Under the pieces are notes generated by a model, which made no database searches, had not been told where the DNA came from, and worked only from the letters and a program-made list of their open reading frames with translations. Shown here piece after piece: positions 55,636-64,000 of a stretch of DNA of 64,000 bases. This DNA is from Streptomyces naganishii JCM 4654. GTDB lineage: Bacteria; Actinomycetota; Actinomycetes; Streptomycetales; Streptomycetaceae. The stretch is from NCBI RefSeq assembly GCF_014650575.1, contig NZ_BMVF01000011.1, forward strand, positions 62,001 through 126,000, read 5' to 3'. The translations under genes were made by a program, and so were the position numbers. Positions within the stretch are counted from its first letter, which is position 1; the number at the start of each line of letters is the position of its first letter.

Positions 55636-55805
55636 CGGACGGTGCCCTCCCCATCTGCTCGGTTCATCGACATGACGACGAACCGGAAGTACGCAGGCTG
55701 AGGAATACGGACCCGGCCCTCCCGGCCGCCGCCTCATGATCGCCGCAGGGGAGGGGGGTACCCATAGGGCCCAACAGTCCCTGCCGGACCCGGCGGACAG
55801 GGCCC

Positions 55806-55822
55806 AAAGGTCCGGGACCTTT
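55806..55822. promoter_or_regulatory. Palindrome AAAGGTCC-G-GGACCTTT upstream of ctaD
   Basis: Perfect 8-bp arms with one central base, 170 nt upstream of the ctaD start. The tiny loop argues for a protein-binding site rather than a terminator. Confidence 0.5.
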
Positions 55823-55841
55823 TCCGGCGGGCGGGGTGCCC

Positions 55842-55946
55842 GAGGTCCCTTCCGCCGGACAGGTGCCCCTTATTGTCGGATATGTTCCCTTTCTTGTCGG
55901 GTACGTGCCCCTTCCCGCCGGGTACGTCAGTGACCTTGCGGGTCGT
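55842..55946. repeat. Four to five 21-bp tandem repeats
   Basis: Units at 55842, 55863, 55884, 55905 and (weak) 55926, each 21 bp, share a CCCCTT...GTCGG(G/A)TA core. They lie between ctaD and the lipoprotein gene and include that gene's stop. On the minus strand they read as a TYPxxKG heptad in a frame with no other coding support. Confidence 0.75.
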
Positions 55947-56862
55947 TCCGCAGAGCCGCCCGGGCCGCCCGCAGCCAGGTGTCCTTGGCGAGGGCGAGTG
56001 CGCGGAACCCACCGGCCCGCTGGCGAATGAATTCCCGCTGCCAGTCCCGCTCGGCCGAACTCCATTGCCGGACGAGACGCGTTTCCTCCTTGCATCGCAC
56101 GTCCGCGACGGCGACGGAAGCCTCCAGCCGGCCGGGCCGGTCGGTCTTCTGCCATTTCTCATCGGCGGCGGCATCCAGCGGGGAGGCATAGGAATACCCG
56201 GACTTCTTCATGCACGCGCTCCACCGGGACAAGGCCTGCCGCACACCGGAATTCCTCAGCGAGGCGTCGAAGGAGGAAGTGGTGAGCTCGTCGAGGAGGT
56301 TGTGCCTGGATCCGGGCACGTCTTTGCGCAGCGATTCGTGGGCCGTCTTCCAGCACCCGCCCACGGATTCCGCGGCCCCCGCCTTTCCGAACGCGGCGTC
56401 GGCGTCGGCCTGGGTGAGGCGGGCGTTGCGGGCGCCCTCGGCGGCGGCGCGCGCGGCCACGCCGGGCGGGGAGGGCGGCTGGTGGTACCCGTACCGGGCC
56501 GCGACGTCCGCCTCGATCACCCCGTACCGCGTCCGGTTCGGCGGATCGGCGTCGGTGGCGGCGGGCAGCGGCGTCCAGGACCGGCCCCGCGCGCGCATGC
56601 AGGACACCATGACCACGTCCTCCGCGGTCTGCACGGTGGCGAGGTCGCCGGGGGTCAGCTCGTACCGGTCGTAGGGGAGCAGCAGGGCGCGGACCCGGGC
56701 GGTGGGGGCGGGGCCGCTGGGGGAGGGGGTGACGCTCGGCTGGGTGCGGGGCGCGGGATGCGCGGGCCGCACCACGTCGGCGGAGCACCCGGCGAGACCG
56801 CCGGCAAGGATCGCTGCTGCCAGGCACATGCCAAGGTGGCGCACGTACCGGGAGGAATGCAT
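55927..56862 (-). CDS. Putative lipoprotein of unknown function
   Basis: 311 aa. ATG 56862 with GAGGTGA upstream. Signal peptide MHSSRYVRHLGMCLAAAILAG ends at the lipobox LAGGLAGC. A Pro/Ser/Thr-rich linker (to ~residue 55) leads to a helical, charged outer domain with cysteines in MVSCMRARG, GGCWKTA, WSACMKKSG and VRCKEE. The VRALLLPYDRYELTPGDLATVQTAEDVVMVSC layout is common in Streptomyces lipoproteins with no assigned role. Its stop lies within the 21-bp repeat array, which may have altered the C-terminus. Confidence 0.75.
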   Translation of the reverse strand: MHSSRYVRHLGMCLAAAILAGGLAGCSADVVRPAHPAPRTQPSVTPSPSGPAPTARVRALLLPYDRYELTPGDLATVQTAEDVVMVSCMRARGRSWTPLPAATDADPPNRTRYGVIEADVAARYGYHQPPSPPGVAARAAAEGARNARLTQADADAAFGKAGAAESVGGCWKTAHESLRKDVPGSRHNLLDELTTSSFDASLRNSGVRQALSRWSACMKKSGYSYASPLDAAADEKWQKTDRPGRLEASVAVADVRCKEETRLVRQWSSAERDWQREFIRQRAGGFRALALAKDTWLRAARAALRNDPQGH

Positions 56863-56977
56863 CGTGTTCACCTCGACGTGTCGTGCGGCGTACGTGCGTC
56901 GTACGTTCGGCGTACGGCCGGTCCGGCTCCCGGTTCCGGGCACACGGGACGAGGGCCGCGCGCCCGGAACCCGCCGA

Positions 56978-57385
56978 TCAGCGGAACTTGACGCAGCTCA
57001 GCCGGTTGTCCTTGATCGCGTCGTTGCTGAGCTTGCCGTCCTTGGTGCCCGGGTAGGACGTGGTGTGGGCCCCGGTGCAGCCGACGTTCTGCCAGAGGTC
57101 GACGTACCTGTTGGTGTAGTTCTTCACCGAACTGGTCTGGTTGTCGACCCGCTTGCCGTTGTCGAAGTAGTTGTTCCGCAGATCCTTGTCCGTCCGGGTC
57201 AGCCCGGCCCAGCCGCCCTTGAAGTTGTTCTTCTCGTACAGGTGGAACGTGCCGGACTGAATGTGAACCCGCCCCTCGGAAACCCCGGCCGGCGAACCCG
57301 CGGCCATCGCGGACGGAACGAGCAGCGTACCCATTCCGAGCACGGCGGCACCGGTGGCGAGAGCGGCCTTCTTCACCAGATTCAT
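56978..57385 (-). CDS. Peptidase inhibitor I36-family secreted protein
   Basis: 135-aa secreted protein. Signal peptide MNLVKKAALATGAAVLGMG...ending AMAAG (~residue 29). The mature domain FHLYEKNNFKGGWAGLTR and VGCTGAHTTSYPG show the crystallin-like Greek-key motif of the I36 (SMPI metalloprotease inhibitor) family. Two cysteines near the C-terminus could form the family disulfide. It may control metalloproteases of the producer or competitors; several other secreted peptidase genes lie in the window, though 20 kb away. Confidence 0.82.
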   Translation of the reverse strand: MNLVKKAALATGAAVLGMGTLLVPSAMAAGSPAGVSEGRVHIQSGTFHLYEKNNFKGGWAGLTRTDKDLRNNYFDNGKRVDNQTSSVKNYTNRYVDLWQNVGCTGAHTTSYPGTKDGKLSNDAIKDNRLSCVKFR

Positions 57386-57695
57386 TTATTTGCCCCCTGT
57401 TTTCTCAGATCGAATCACACGGAACTGAATGCGCTGCAGACTCTGACAGAGAGAACACAAGGCGTGCGTCCCGCACGGGTTGGACCGGAGGGTAAACCTT
57501 GGTGGCAGGCGGCGGGGTTGTACCACCGCGGGTGCAGCCATCGCGCGGTGGCCGTCGCCAGGGTGTGTCAGTACCTCCAGGTAGTCTTCATCTCGTAGTC
57601 ATTGCGGCCCGACGGGCTTCCGCTCCACCGCGGTGGAGTCTCGAAGGACATGCCCCCACCCGCACGAGTCATTTCGTGCTGCCTGGGGGAAGTCC

Positions 57696-59582
57696 TTGCT
57701 GTTCCGCGAGTCCGCGAACACCATCGCCGCGAGGGCGTTCGACAGTTCGCTCTACCTCCATCTCACCGAGCAGTTCGTCCACATGCACGGCTACCGGCCG
57801 GGCCCCGCCGAGGTCCGCTCCTGGGAGCGGAGCATCCCGGCGCTGGCCGCCGCCCTCAACGACGCGGGTCTCAGCGAGGTCGAGGTGATGCTGGAGTACG
57901 CACTCCCGCTCAACAGCAAGCGGGCGGACGCGGTCCTGGCCGGAGTGCACCCCGTCACCGGCGAGCCGTCGTACGTGGTCGTCGAGCTGAAGCAGTGGAG
58001 CCAGGCGGAACCGGACGAGGACGATCCGGCACTGTGCCGGATCGACGCCTACCCGCATCCGGTGCTGAACCCGGTCGAGCAGGTGCGCCGCTACTGCGAG
58101 TACCTCGTCAACTTCAACGGCGCGGTGGCCGTGCACCCGGACCGGGTGCACGGCGTGGCCTACCTGCACAACGCCACCGAGTTCGGCGTCGGCGGTCTGC
58201 GTGCGATCGAACTCGACGAGCGGGGCCAGTTGTTCACGGGTGAACGGCGCGGCGAGTTCCTCGATCACCTTCGTGCCCTGCTGAGCGACAAGGTGCCCGG
58301 CGCCCGCGCGGCCGACGAGCTCCAGGCGGGCAGGACGGTTCCGTCGAAGCAGCTGATGTCGGTGGCGGCCCAGGAGGTTCGGGAGCGGGAGCAGTTCGTG
58401 CTCCTGGACGAGCAGCAGGTGGCGTACCGCATGGTGCTCAACGCCGTGCGCAAGGCCAAGCAGTCCGACCACAAGGAGGTCGTGGTCGTCACCGGCGGTC
58501 CGGGCACCGGCAAGAGCGTCATCGCCCTGTCCCTCCTCGGCGAGCTGTACCGGCAGGGCGTACCCGCCCTGCACGCCACCGGCTCCCAGTCGTTCACCAA
58601 GACGATGCGCAAGGTCGCCGGTACCCGCAAGCGCGAAGTGCAGGACCTCTTCAAGTACTTCAACAGCTTCATGACGACCGAGAGGAACACCCTCGACGTC
58701 CTGATCTGCGACGAGGCCCACCGCATCCGCGAAACCTCCGCCAACCGGTACACGCCGGCCGCGCACCGCACCGGCAAGCGGCAGATCGACGAACTCATCG
58801 ACGTGGCGCGGGTCCCCGTCTTCCTCCTCGACGAACACCAGGTGGTGCGCCCGGGAGAGATGGGCACCGTGGAGGACATCAAGGCGGCCGCGGCGGCCAA
58901 GGGCCTGGCATGCCATGTCGTGCCGCTGGAGAGTCAGTTCCGCTGCGGCGGCAGCGACGCCTACCTGCGCTGGGTGGTGCGCCTCCTCGGCTTGCAGCCC
59001 GGTGGCCCGGTGGTCTGGGAGCCCGACGACCGCATGCAGTTGCTGGTCGCCGGCAGCCCCGAGGAGATGGAGGCGTTCCTCGACGCCCGCCGCTCCCAGG
59101 GCTACGGGGCACGCATGTCCGCGGGCTACTGCTGGCCCTGGTCCCCGGAACCGAAGCCCGGTGCCCCGCTTCCGGCCGACGTGGTCATCGGCGGCTGGGC
59201 CCGCCCCTGGAACCTGCGGGGCGACCGCTCCGTCTCAGGCGCCCCGCCGTCCGCCCTCTGGGCCACCGACCCGGCCGGCTTCGGCCAGGTCGGCTGCGTC
59301 TACACCGCCCAGGGCTTCGAGTACGACTGGTCCGGCGTGATCATCGGCCCCGACCTGGTCTGGCGCGGCGACCGGTGGATCACCGACCGCACACAGTCCA
59401 AGGACCCGGTCTTCAGGAAGTCGACCCCCGACGCCGACGTCGACCGCCTCATCCGCAACACCTACAAGGTGCTGCTGACCCGCGGCATGATCGGCACGAT
59501 CGTGTACTCGACGGACCCGGAGACGCGGAAGAAGCTGCGGGAACTCGCGGGCGGGGTGGCATTGGAGGCCGCGCCCGTTTGA
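57696..59582 (+). CDS. DUF2075 ATPase/helicase with nuclease-like N-terminus
   Basis: About 628 aa from TTG 57696, which follows GGGGGAAG; a GTG at 57633 has no ribosome site and adds 21 residues of doubtful homology. N-terminal ~210 residues carry KRADAVLAG and, some 15 residues later, VVVELKQW, the D...ExK pattern of PD-(D/E)xK nucleases. The DUF2075 ATPase core follows: Walker A GGPGTGKSVIAL (near residue 275), Walker B VLICDEAHRI, an LDEHQVV sensor, and the C-terminal QGFEYDWSGVI and YKVLLTRGM motifs of superfamily 1. Such proteins are often found in defence loci, and the next gene is pglW, so an antiphage role is inferred. Confidence 0.8.
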   Translation: MLFRESANTIAARAFDSSLYLHLTEQFVHMHGYRPGPAEVRSWERSIPALAAALNDAGLSEVEVMLEYALPLNSKRADAVLAGVHPVTGEPSYVVVELKQWSQAEPDEDDPALCRIDAYPHPVLNPVEQVRRYCEYLVNFNGAVAVHPDRVHGVAYLHNATEFGVGGLRAIELDERGQLFTGERRGEFLDHLRALLSDKVPGARAADELQAGRTVPSKQLMSVAAQEVREREQFVLLDEQQVAYRMVLNAVRKAKQSDHKEVVVVTGGPGTGKSVIALSLLGELYRQGVPALHATGSQSFTKTMRKVAGTRKREVQDLFKYFNSFMTTERNTLDVLICDEAHRIRETSANRYTPAAHRTGKRQIDELIDVARVPVFLLDEHQVVRPGEMGTVEDIKAAAAAKGLACHVVPLESQFRCGGSDAYLRWVVRLLGLQPGGPVVWEPDDRMQLLVAGSPEEMEAFLDARRSQGYGARMSAGYCWPWSPEPKPGAPLPADVVIGGWARPWNLRGDRSVSGAPPSALWATDPAGFGQVGCVYTAQGFEYDWSGVIIGPDLVWRGDRWITDRTQSKDPVFRKSTPDADVDRLIRNTYKVLLTRGMIGTIVYSTDPETRKKLRELAGGVALEAAPV

Positions 59583-59609
59583 TGACGCGGCCCTCGCCGC
59601 TCAGATGTT

Positions 59610-59649
59610 GTCCGAAGCCCAGGCGGGTCGGCTGTGCGGGGCTTCGGAC
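59610..59649 (+). terminator. 11-bp hairpin between DUF2075 gene and pglW
   Basis: GTCCGAAGCCC and GGGCTTCGGAC pair perfectly with an 18-nt loop, 28 nt after the upstream stop. It suggests that pglW has its own promoter in the remaining ~150 nt; the only -10-like element seen is TATAGT at 59688-59693. Confidence 0.65.
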
Positions 59650-59801
59650 AGAGAGGAGGCGATGCGCCTGTCGCGGCTTGAACGTCCTATAGTCCCCTCC
59701 TTCACGAAGTCTTCCCATGTAGCAGGCAACCATTAGGATCTCTGGCAGGTCCGGATCTGGGGAACGGCGGGCCTCGAGGGAACGAACGAGTGGGGACAGG
59801 C

Positions 59802-62800
59802 ATGCGGGAAGGCCGGTGGGTCACGGTCACCGAGTCCGAGTTCGAGCACGAACGCCGCGGCCTGGAGGCGATCCGGGAGAAGCTGCCGGACTCCGACCCC
59901 TGGCGTGCCTGGTCCAACTTCACCTTCACGGCGAACACCGGTCACGTCCGCGAGGTCGACCTGCTGGTCGTCGCCCCCGGCGGCCTCTGCATGATCGAGC
60001 TCAAGGACTGGCACGGCTCGGTCACCTCCGAGAACGGCACCTGGGTCCAGACCACCCCCGGCGGCTACCGCCGCACCCACGGCAACCCGCTGCACCTGGT
60101 CAACCGCAAGGCCAAGGAGCTGGCCGGCCTGCTCGCCCAGACCGGCGCCAAGCGGGTCTGGGTCGCCGAGGCCGTCTGCTTCACCGACAACAGCCTCCGC
60201 GTACGGCTGCCCGCCCACGACCAGAACGGCGTGTACACCGTCGACGAGCTGGTCGAGATGCTCAAGCAGCCCCCGCGCGACGAGCGCCGCCGCATCACCG
60301 CGATCAGCTCGCGCGAGGTCGCGGCGGCCCTGAAGAACATCGGCATCCGCAAGAGCGACGCCCAGTACAAGGTTGGCCCCTACGAGCTGGAGCGGAAGTC
60401 CTTCGACTCCGGGCCCACCTGGGCGGACTACCTCGCCCGCCACAGCGACCTGCCCGAGGCCGCGCGCGTGCGGATCTACCTCAGCGAGCGCGGCTCCGAC
60501 GCCTCCCTGCGCCAGTCCGTCGAGAACGCCGCCCGGCGCGAGGCCGCGGTGCTGGGCCGGTTCAAGCACCCGGGCGTCGTCGAGCTCAAGCAGTACTTCC
60601 CCTCCGGGCACGCCGCAGGCCCCGCGCTGATCTTCGACTACCACCCGGACACCCTGAAGCTGGACGAGTACCTGGTCCAGTACGGCGAGAAGCTGGACAT
60701 CCTCGGCCGGATGGCACTGGTGCGCCAGCTTGCCGAGACGATGCGCTCCGCGCACGCCAGCCGCATCCACCACCGCGCGCTCGCCGCCCGCTCCGTCCAC
60801 GTCGTCCCCCGGCCGCGCGGCCGGAAGGGGCAGGCCGTCGGGGAGGAAGCCGCCTGGCTCAGCCCGCACCTGCAGATCTCCGACTGGCAGATCGCCACCC
60901 AGCGCAGCGGCGACTCCTCGCAGGGCCAGGGCATGACCCGGTTCGCGCCGACCGCCCTGTCCGCCATGCACCTGTCCGACGACGCCGACGCCTACCTCGC
61001 GCCGGAACTCACCGCCCTCCACCCCGACCCGGTCTACCTCGACGTCTACGGGCTGGGCGTCCTCACCTACCTGCTGGTCACCGGCAAGGCCCCGGCCGCC
61101 AGCCAGGCCGAACTGCTGGCCCGCCTCGAAGCGGGAGAGGGCCTGCGCCCCAGCTCCCTGGTGGACGGACTGTCCGAGGACGTGGACGAGCTGGTGCAGG
61201 CCGCAACCGCCTACCGGCCCGGCCAGCGTCTATCCAGCGTGGACGAGTTTCTGGAGCTGCTGGAGGTCGTCGAGGACTCCCTCACCGCCCCCGCCGCGGC
61301 CCTCGACGGGCAGGCCGAGGGGGAGACCGGGGCGGTCGCAGACAAGGATCCGCTGGAGGCCGTCGCCGGCGACGTGCTCGCCGGCCGGTGGGAGGTCCGC
61401 CGCCGCCTCGGCACCGGCTCCACCAGCCGCGCCTTCCTCGTCCGCGACCTGGAGGCGGAAGCCCGCAGGACGCGCCCGCTGGCCGTGCTGAAGGTCGCCC
61501 TCTCCGACAACCGCGGCGAGATCCTCGTCCGCGAGGCCGAGGCCATGCGCCGCCTGCGCCCCCACTCCGGCATCATCCGCCTCGTCGAGTCCGAGCCGCT
61601 GCACATCGGCGGACGCACCGTCCTGGTGCTGGAGTACGTCGGCGACGAGCGTGACGACGGCGGCCAGAACGCCGACGGCACGGCCCGACCGCGCCGCCGT
61701 GAGGAGACCGTCGCCCGTCAGCTCCGTGAGCACGGCCGCCTCCAGGTCGACCAGCTCGAGGCGTACGGCGACTACCTCTTCGGCGCGGTCGACTTCCTCG
61801 AGGGCGAGGGCGTCTGGCATCGCGACATCAAGCCCGACAACATCGCCGTCCGCATCCGCCCCAACCGCACGCGCGAGCTGGTCCTCATCGACTTCTCGCT
61901 GGCCGGCTACCCGGCCAGGAACACCGACGCGGGCACCGAGGGATACCTCGACCCCTTCGTCGACGTCATCACGCGCGGCTCCTACGACTCGCACGCCGAG
62001 CGGTACGCCGTCGCCGTCACCCTGCACCAGATGGCCTCCGGCGAGCTGCCCAAGTGGGGTGACGGCAGCGTCCTGCCCCGCATGACCGACCCCAAGGAGT
62101 GGCCGTACCCGACCATCGCGGCCGAGGCCTTCGACCCGGCCGTGCGGGACGGGCTCGTCGCCTTCTTCCAGAAGGCCCTGCACCGCGACGCGGGCAAGCG
62201 GTTCCCCGAGCTCAAGCCCATGCGGGACGCCTGGCGCAAGGTCTTCCTCGACGCCTCGCAGACCGTCCCCTCCAGCCATCGCACCCGCCCCGCGGCTCCC
62301 GCAGCCGGGACCGCACCCGCCGAGGGCGCCGCCGCGGGGATCGCGGACGCCGAGCCCGAGACCGCCGAGCAGCAGCGCGACCGCCTCGCCGCCGAGGTCA
62401 CCCGCGACACCCCGCTCACCGTCTCCGGCCTCACGCCCGCCGCCCAGTCCTTCCTCTACGGCCTGGGCATCACGACGGTCGGCGAACTCCTCGACTACAG
62501 CCGCCGCAAACTCGTCAACGCCCCCGGCCTCGGCGCCAAGACCCGCAACGAGGTCCAGCAGCGCCAGCGGGAATGGGGCGAGCGGCTGCGCGAGATCCCC
62601 GTCTCGCCGCTCACGCCGAAGGGCCGGGCGGAGGCGAAGGAGGAGCTGGAGCAGCTCACCGCCGCCGAGTCCGCCCTCGTCGGCAAGCTCGCGACGGGCG
62701 AGTCGGCGGGCGCGCTGTCCGCCCGCACGCTGCGCTCGGTCAGCCTCGACACCCTCGCCACCGTCTTCGTGCCGGCCGTGAACAACAACGGCTCCAACCG

Positions 62801-64000
62801 CAACAAGGCGGAGATGGTGCGGCTGTTGCTGCGCCTGCCCGACGAGCACGGCGTCCTGCCTGGCATCGGCGTCTGGCCGAAGCAGAAGGACGTCGCCGAC
62901 GCGCTCGGCCTCAGCCACGGCCGGATCCCGCAGATGCTCAAGGACGAGCGCAAGCGCTGGAAGGCGGAGCCCGCCGTCCAAGCCCTGCGGGACGAGATCA
63001 TCGACCTGCTGGAGAGCATGGGGCGCGTCGCGTCCGCCGTGGAGATCGCCGACGCCCTCGCCGTCCGCCGCGGCACGCACCTCGCCGGGCGCGAGCAGCG
63101 GCGCGCGATGGCCCTGGCGGCCGTACGGGCCGTCGTCGAGGTCGAGCAACTGGTGCCGCAGGAGGCCGAGTTCCAGCACCAGCCGAACCGCAAGGCGACC
63201 GACGAGTCGCTGGGCGCCGGCCTGCTCGCCCTCGACGTCCGCGAGAACGACGCCCCGGACACCCCCACCGCCCCCGGCCTGCTCGACTACGCGACCCGCC
63301 TCGGCAAGACGGCCGACCGGCTCGCCCGGCTGGACACCCTGCCGACGGCCGCGACCGTCCTGGCCGAACTGGGCGCGCTGACGGTCCCGCCCGGCGCCGT
63401 CGACTGGGACGAGCGGCGCATGGTGGAACTGGCCGCCGCCGCGTCGGTGAACGCCGCCGCCACTCCGCGCCTGGAGATCTACCCGCGCGACCTGCCGCTC
63501 GTCCGGGCGCTGCGCCTCACCCAGGCGGGACTCGTCCGCTGGATTCCGGGCGTTCCGGAGGGCAGACAGCCCGGTCTGACCGGGGAGGACGTGCACGAAC
63601 GGGTCCGCGCCCGCTTCCCCGAGCTGGTCGTGGTGGACGGGCGAGGTGGCGCCTCCCACGAACTGCCCACCGGCGGCCCGCTCACCAAGGCGCTGCGCGA
63701 CGCGGGCTTCGAGTTGTCGCTCAGCATGCGCGAGGACACGGGCACGCTGCGCTACCTGCCGACGCGTGTGGAGGACGCCTCCAGTTACCTCACGACGGGT
63801 GCGTGGCGGCAGTCGACGCGTACGGGCACGGTGACGCGGTACGCGGACGACCCGCAGCTCGCGGGCGCGGTGCGCGCGGAGGAACGGCTGCTCGCCTCGG
63901 CCCGCCGGGACGGGTACCGGGTGCTGACCGTACGGCAGCAGCTCGTGCGGGACGCGGTGCGGGAACTGGGGGCCGAACGGCTGGGCGCCCAGGCCCTGTC
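59802..64000 (+). CDS. pglW: BREX/Pgl serine/threonine kinase PglW (3' partial)
   Basis: Open from ATG 59802 to the window edge (1399 residues, no stop). Domain order: NERD nuclease-related domain (1-150) with Asp53 and Glu66-x-Lys68 (MIELKDW). Then a first kinase-like domain (~190-490) that is a pseudokinase, since HRD is replaced by HRA (HHRALAARSV) and DFG by DWQ. A second kinase (~525-800) looks active: G-loop LGTGSTSRAFL, Lys in AVLKVAL, HRDIKPDN (Asp675), DFS (Asp697). A helix-hairpin-helix-like region follows (TVSGLTPAAQSFLYGLG, ~870-920), then a long C-terminal region with a GLSHGRIPQ helix-turn-helix. This matches PglW of the phage growth limitation/BREX type 2 system. GGGGACAGG precedes the start. 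Confidence 0.9.
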   Translation, partial: MREGRWVTVTESEFEHERRGLEAIREKLPDSDPWRAWSNFTFTANTGHVREVDLLVVAPGGLCMIELKDWHGSVTSENGTWVQTTPGGYRRTHGNPLHLVNRKAKELAGLLAQTGAKRVWVAEAVCFTDNSLRVRLPAHDQNGVYTVDELVEMLKQPPRDERRRITAISSREVAAALKNIGIRKSDAQYKVGPYELERKSFDSGPTWADYLARHSDLPEAARVRIYLSERGSDASLRQSVENAARREAAVLGRFKHPGVVELKQYFPSGHAAGPALIFDYHPDTLKLDEYLVQYGEKLDILGRMALVRQLAETMRSAHASRIHHRALAARSVHVVPRPRGRKGQAVGEEAAWLSPHLQISDWQIATQRSGDSSQGQGMTRFAPTALSAMHLSDDADAYLAPELTALHPDPVYLDVYGLGVLTYLLVTGKAPAASQAELLARLEAGEGLRPSSLVDGLSEDVDELVQAATAYRPGQRLSSVDEFLELLEVVEDSLTAPAAALDGQAEGETGAVADKDPLEAVAGDVLAGRWEVRRRLGTGSTSRAFLVRDLEAEARRTRPLAVLKVALSDNRGEILVREAEAMRRLRPHSGIIRLVESEPLHIGGRTVLVLEYVGDERDDGGQNADGTARPRRREETVARQLREHGRLQVDQLEAYGDYLFGAVDFLEGEGVWHRDIKPDNIAVRIRPNRTRELVLIDFSLAGYPARNTDAGTEGYLDPFVDVITRGSYDSHAERYAVAVTLHQMASGELPKWGDGSVLPRMTDPKEWPYPTIAAEAFDPAVRDGLVAFFQKALHRDAGKRFPELKPMRDAWRKVFLDASQTVPSSHRTRPAAPAAGTAPAEGAAAGIADAEPETAEQQRDRLAAEVTRDTPLTVSGLTPAAQSFLYGLGITTVGELLDYSRRKLVNAPGLGAKTRNEVQQRQREWGERLREIPVSPLTPKGRAEAKEELEQLTAAESALVGKLATGESAGALSARTLRSVSLDTLATVFVPAVNNNGSNRNKAEMVRLLLRLPDEHGVLPGIGVWPKQKDVADALGLSHGRIPQMLKDERKRWKAEPAVQALRDEIIDLLESMGRVASAVEIADALAVRRGTHLAGREQRRAMALAAVRAVVEVEQLVPQEAEFQHQPNRKATDESLGAGLLALDVRENDAPDTPTAPGLLDYATRLGKTADRLARLDTLPTAATVLAELGALTVPPGAVDWDERRMVELAAAASVNAAATPRLEIYPRDLPLVRALRLTQAGLVRWIPGVPEGRQPGLTGEDVHERVRARFPELVVVDGRGGASHELPTGGPLTKALRDAGFELSLSMREDTGTLRYLPTRVEDASSYLTTGAWRQSTRTGTVTRYADDPQLAGAVRAEERLLASARRDGYRVLTVRQQLVRDAVRELGAERLGAQAL

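Noticed and set aside
52918-55701. 927-aa plus-strand frame rich in His/Gln/Arg/Glu opposite ctaD
   Set aside because: Composition is what antisense of a hydrophobic GC-rich membrane gene gives; ctaD on the other strand is certain.
55664-56155. Heptad-repeat protein (TYPxxKG) encoded by the 21-bp repeats
   Set aside because: The frame overlaps the lipoprotein gene and ctaD leader without start signal or codon bias; the repeat is better treated as DNA.
59681-59693. TTGAAC-N4-TATAGT as the pglW promoter
   Set aside because: Spacing of 4 nt cannot serve as a -35/-10 pair; only the TATAGT may be relevant.
61230-63659. 809-aa minus-strand frame opposite pglW
   Set aside because: Antisense shadow; the plus strand carries continuous kinase and HhH motifs to the window end.

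Overview
The window is high-GC actinobacterial chromosome, most likely Streptomyces. Supporting signs are GTG and TTG starts, tightly overlapping operons, a maleylpyruvate isomerase of the mycothiol-dependent type, many Tat/Sec-secreted proteases and lipoproteins, an epsilon-poly-amino-acid synthetase (Pls/PosA type) and a PglW kinase.

Left part (1-17.5 kb): an aromatic-acid catabolic region. It opens inside a catBAC-pcaIJFD operon that encodes the whole route from catechol to succinyl-CoA and acetyl-CoA. Then come an aromatic-acid MFS transporter, an Lrp/AsnC-type regulator divergent from an M20 (hippurate-hydrolase-like) amidohydrolase and an MHS transporter. An IclR regulator follows, divergent from a complete gentisate operon: gentisate dioxygenase, fumarylpyruvate hydrolase, maleylpyruvate isomerase and 3-hydroxybenzoate 6-hydroxylase. 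A shared 15-bp palindrome lies in front of both the gentisate operon and the distant MFS transporter gene. The region is visibly eroded: a decayed thiolase copy, a transposase scrap and a probable PLP-decarboxylase remnant.

Middle-left (17.5-26 kb): a GT2 glycosyltransferase, a large secreted PGRP-type amidase and a scarred locus. In that locus a LysR gene is reduced to its first ~18 codons by a deleted IS5-family transposase, next to a frameshifted 4,5-dihydroxyphthalate-decarboxylase-like gene. A recombinase scrap, a secreted phosphodiesterase and a rhomboid-like membrane protein follow.

Middle (26.7-43 kb): secreted hydrolases (two S1-type serine proteases, a Tat metallophosphoesterase) flank the most notable unit. 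This is a 1319-aa Pls/PosA-family membrane NRPS translationally coupled by a GTGA overlap to an M1 zinc metallopeptidase, a layout suggesting polycationic homopoly(amino acid) synthesis plus turnover. Beyond it are cell-envelope genes (LolA-like lipoprotein, L,D-transpeptidase, a large unknown anchored protein) and a frameshifted methyltransferase.

Right part (43-64 kb): an NmrA-like oxidoreductase, a secreted phospholipase D-like protein, and a beta-glucoside region (secreted beta-helix protein divergent from an SBP-permease-permease-GH1 operon, with a LacI-type palindrome between). Then a YwiC-like protein, a solitary ctaD, a lipoprotein and an I36 protease inhibitor. The last two genes look like phage defence: a DUF2075-type ATPase with a nuclease-like N-terminus, and pglW (NERD nuclease domain, pseudokinase, active-looking kinase, HhH), running off the right edge. 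The latter is probably the first gene of a Pgl/BREX type 2 island continuing beyond the window.
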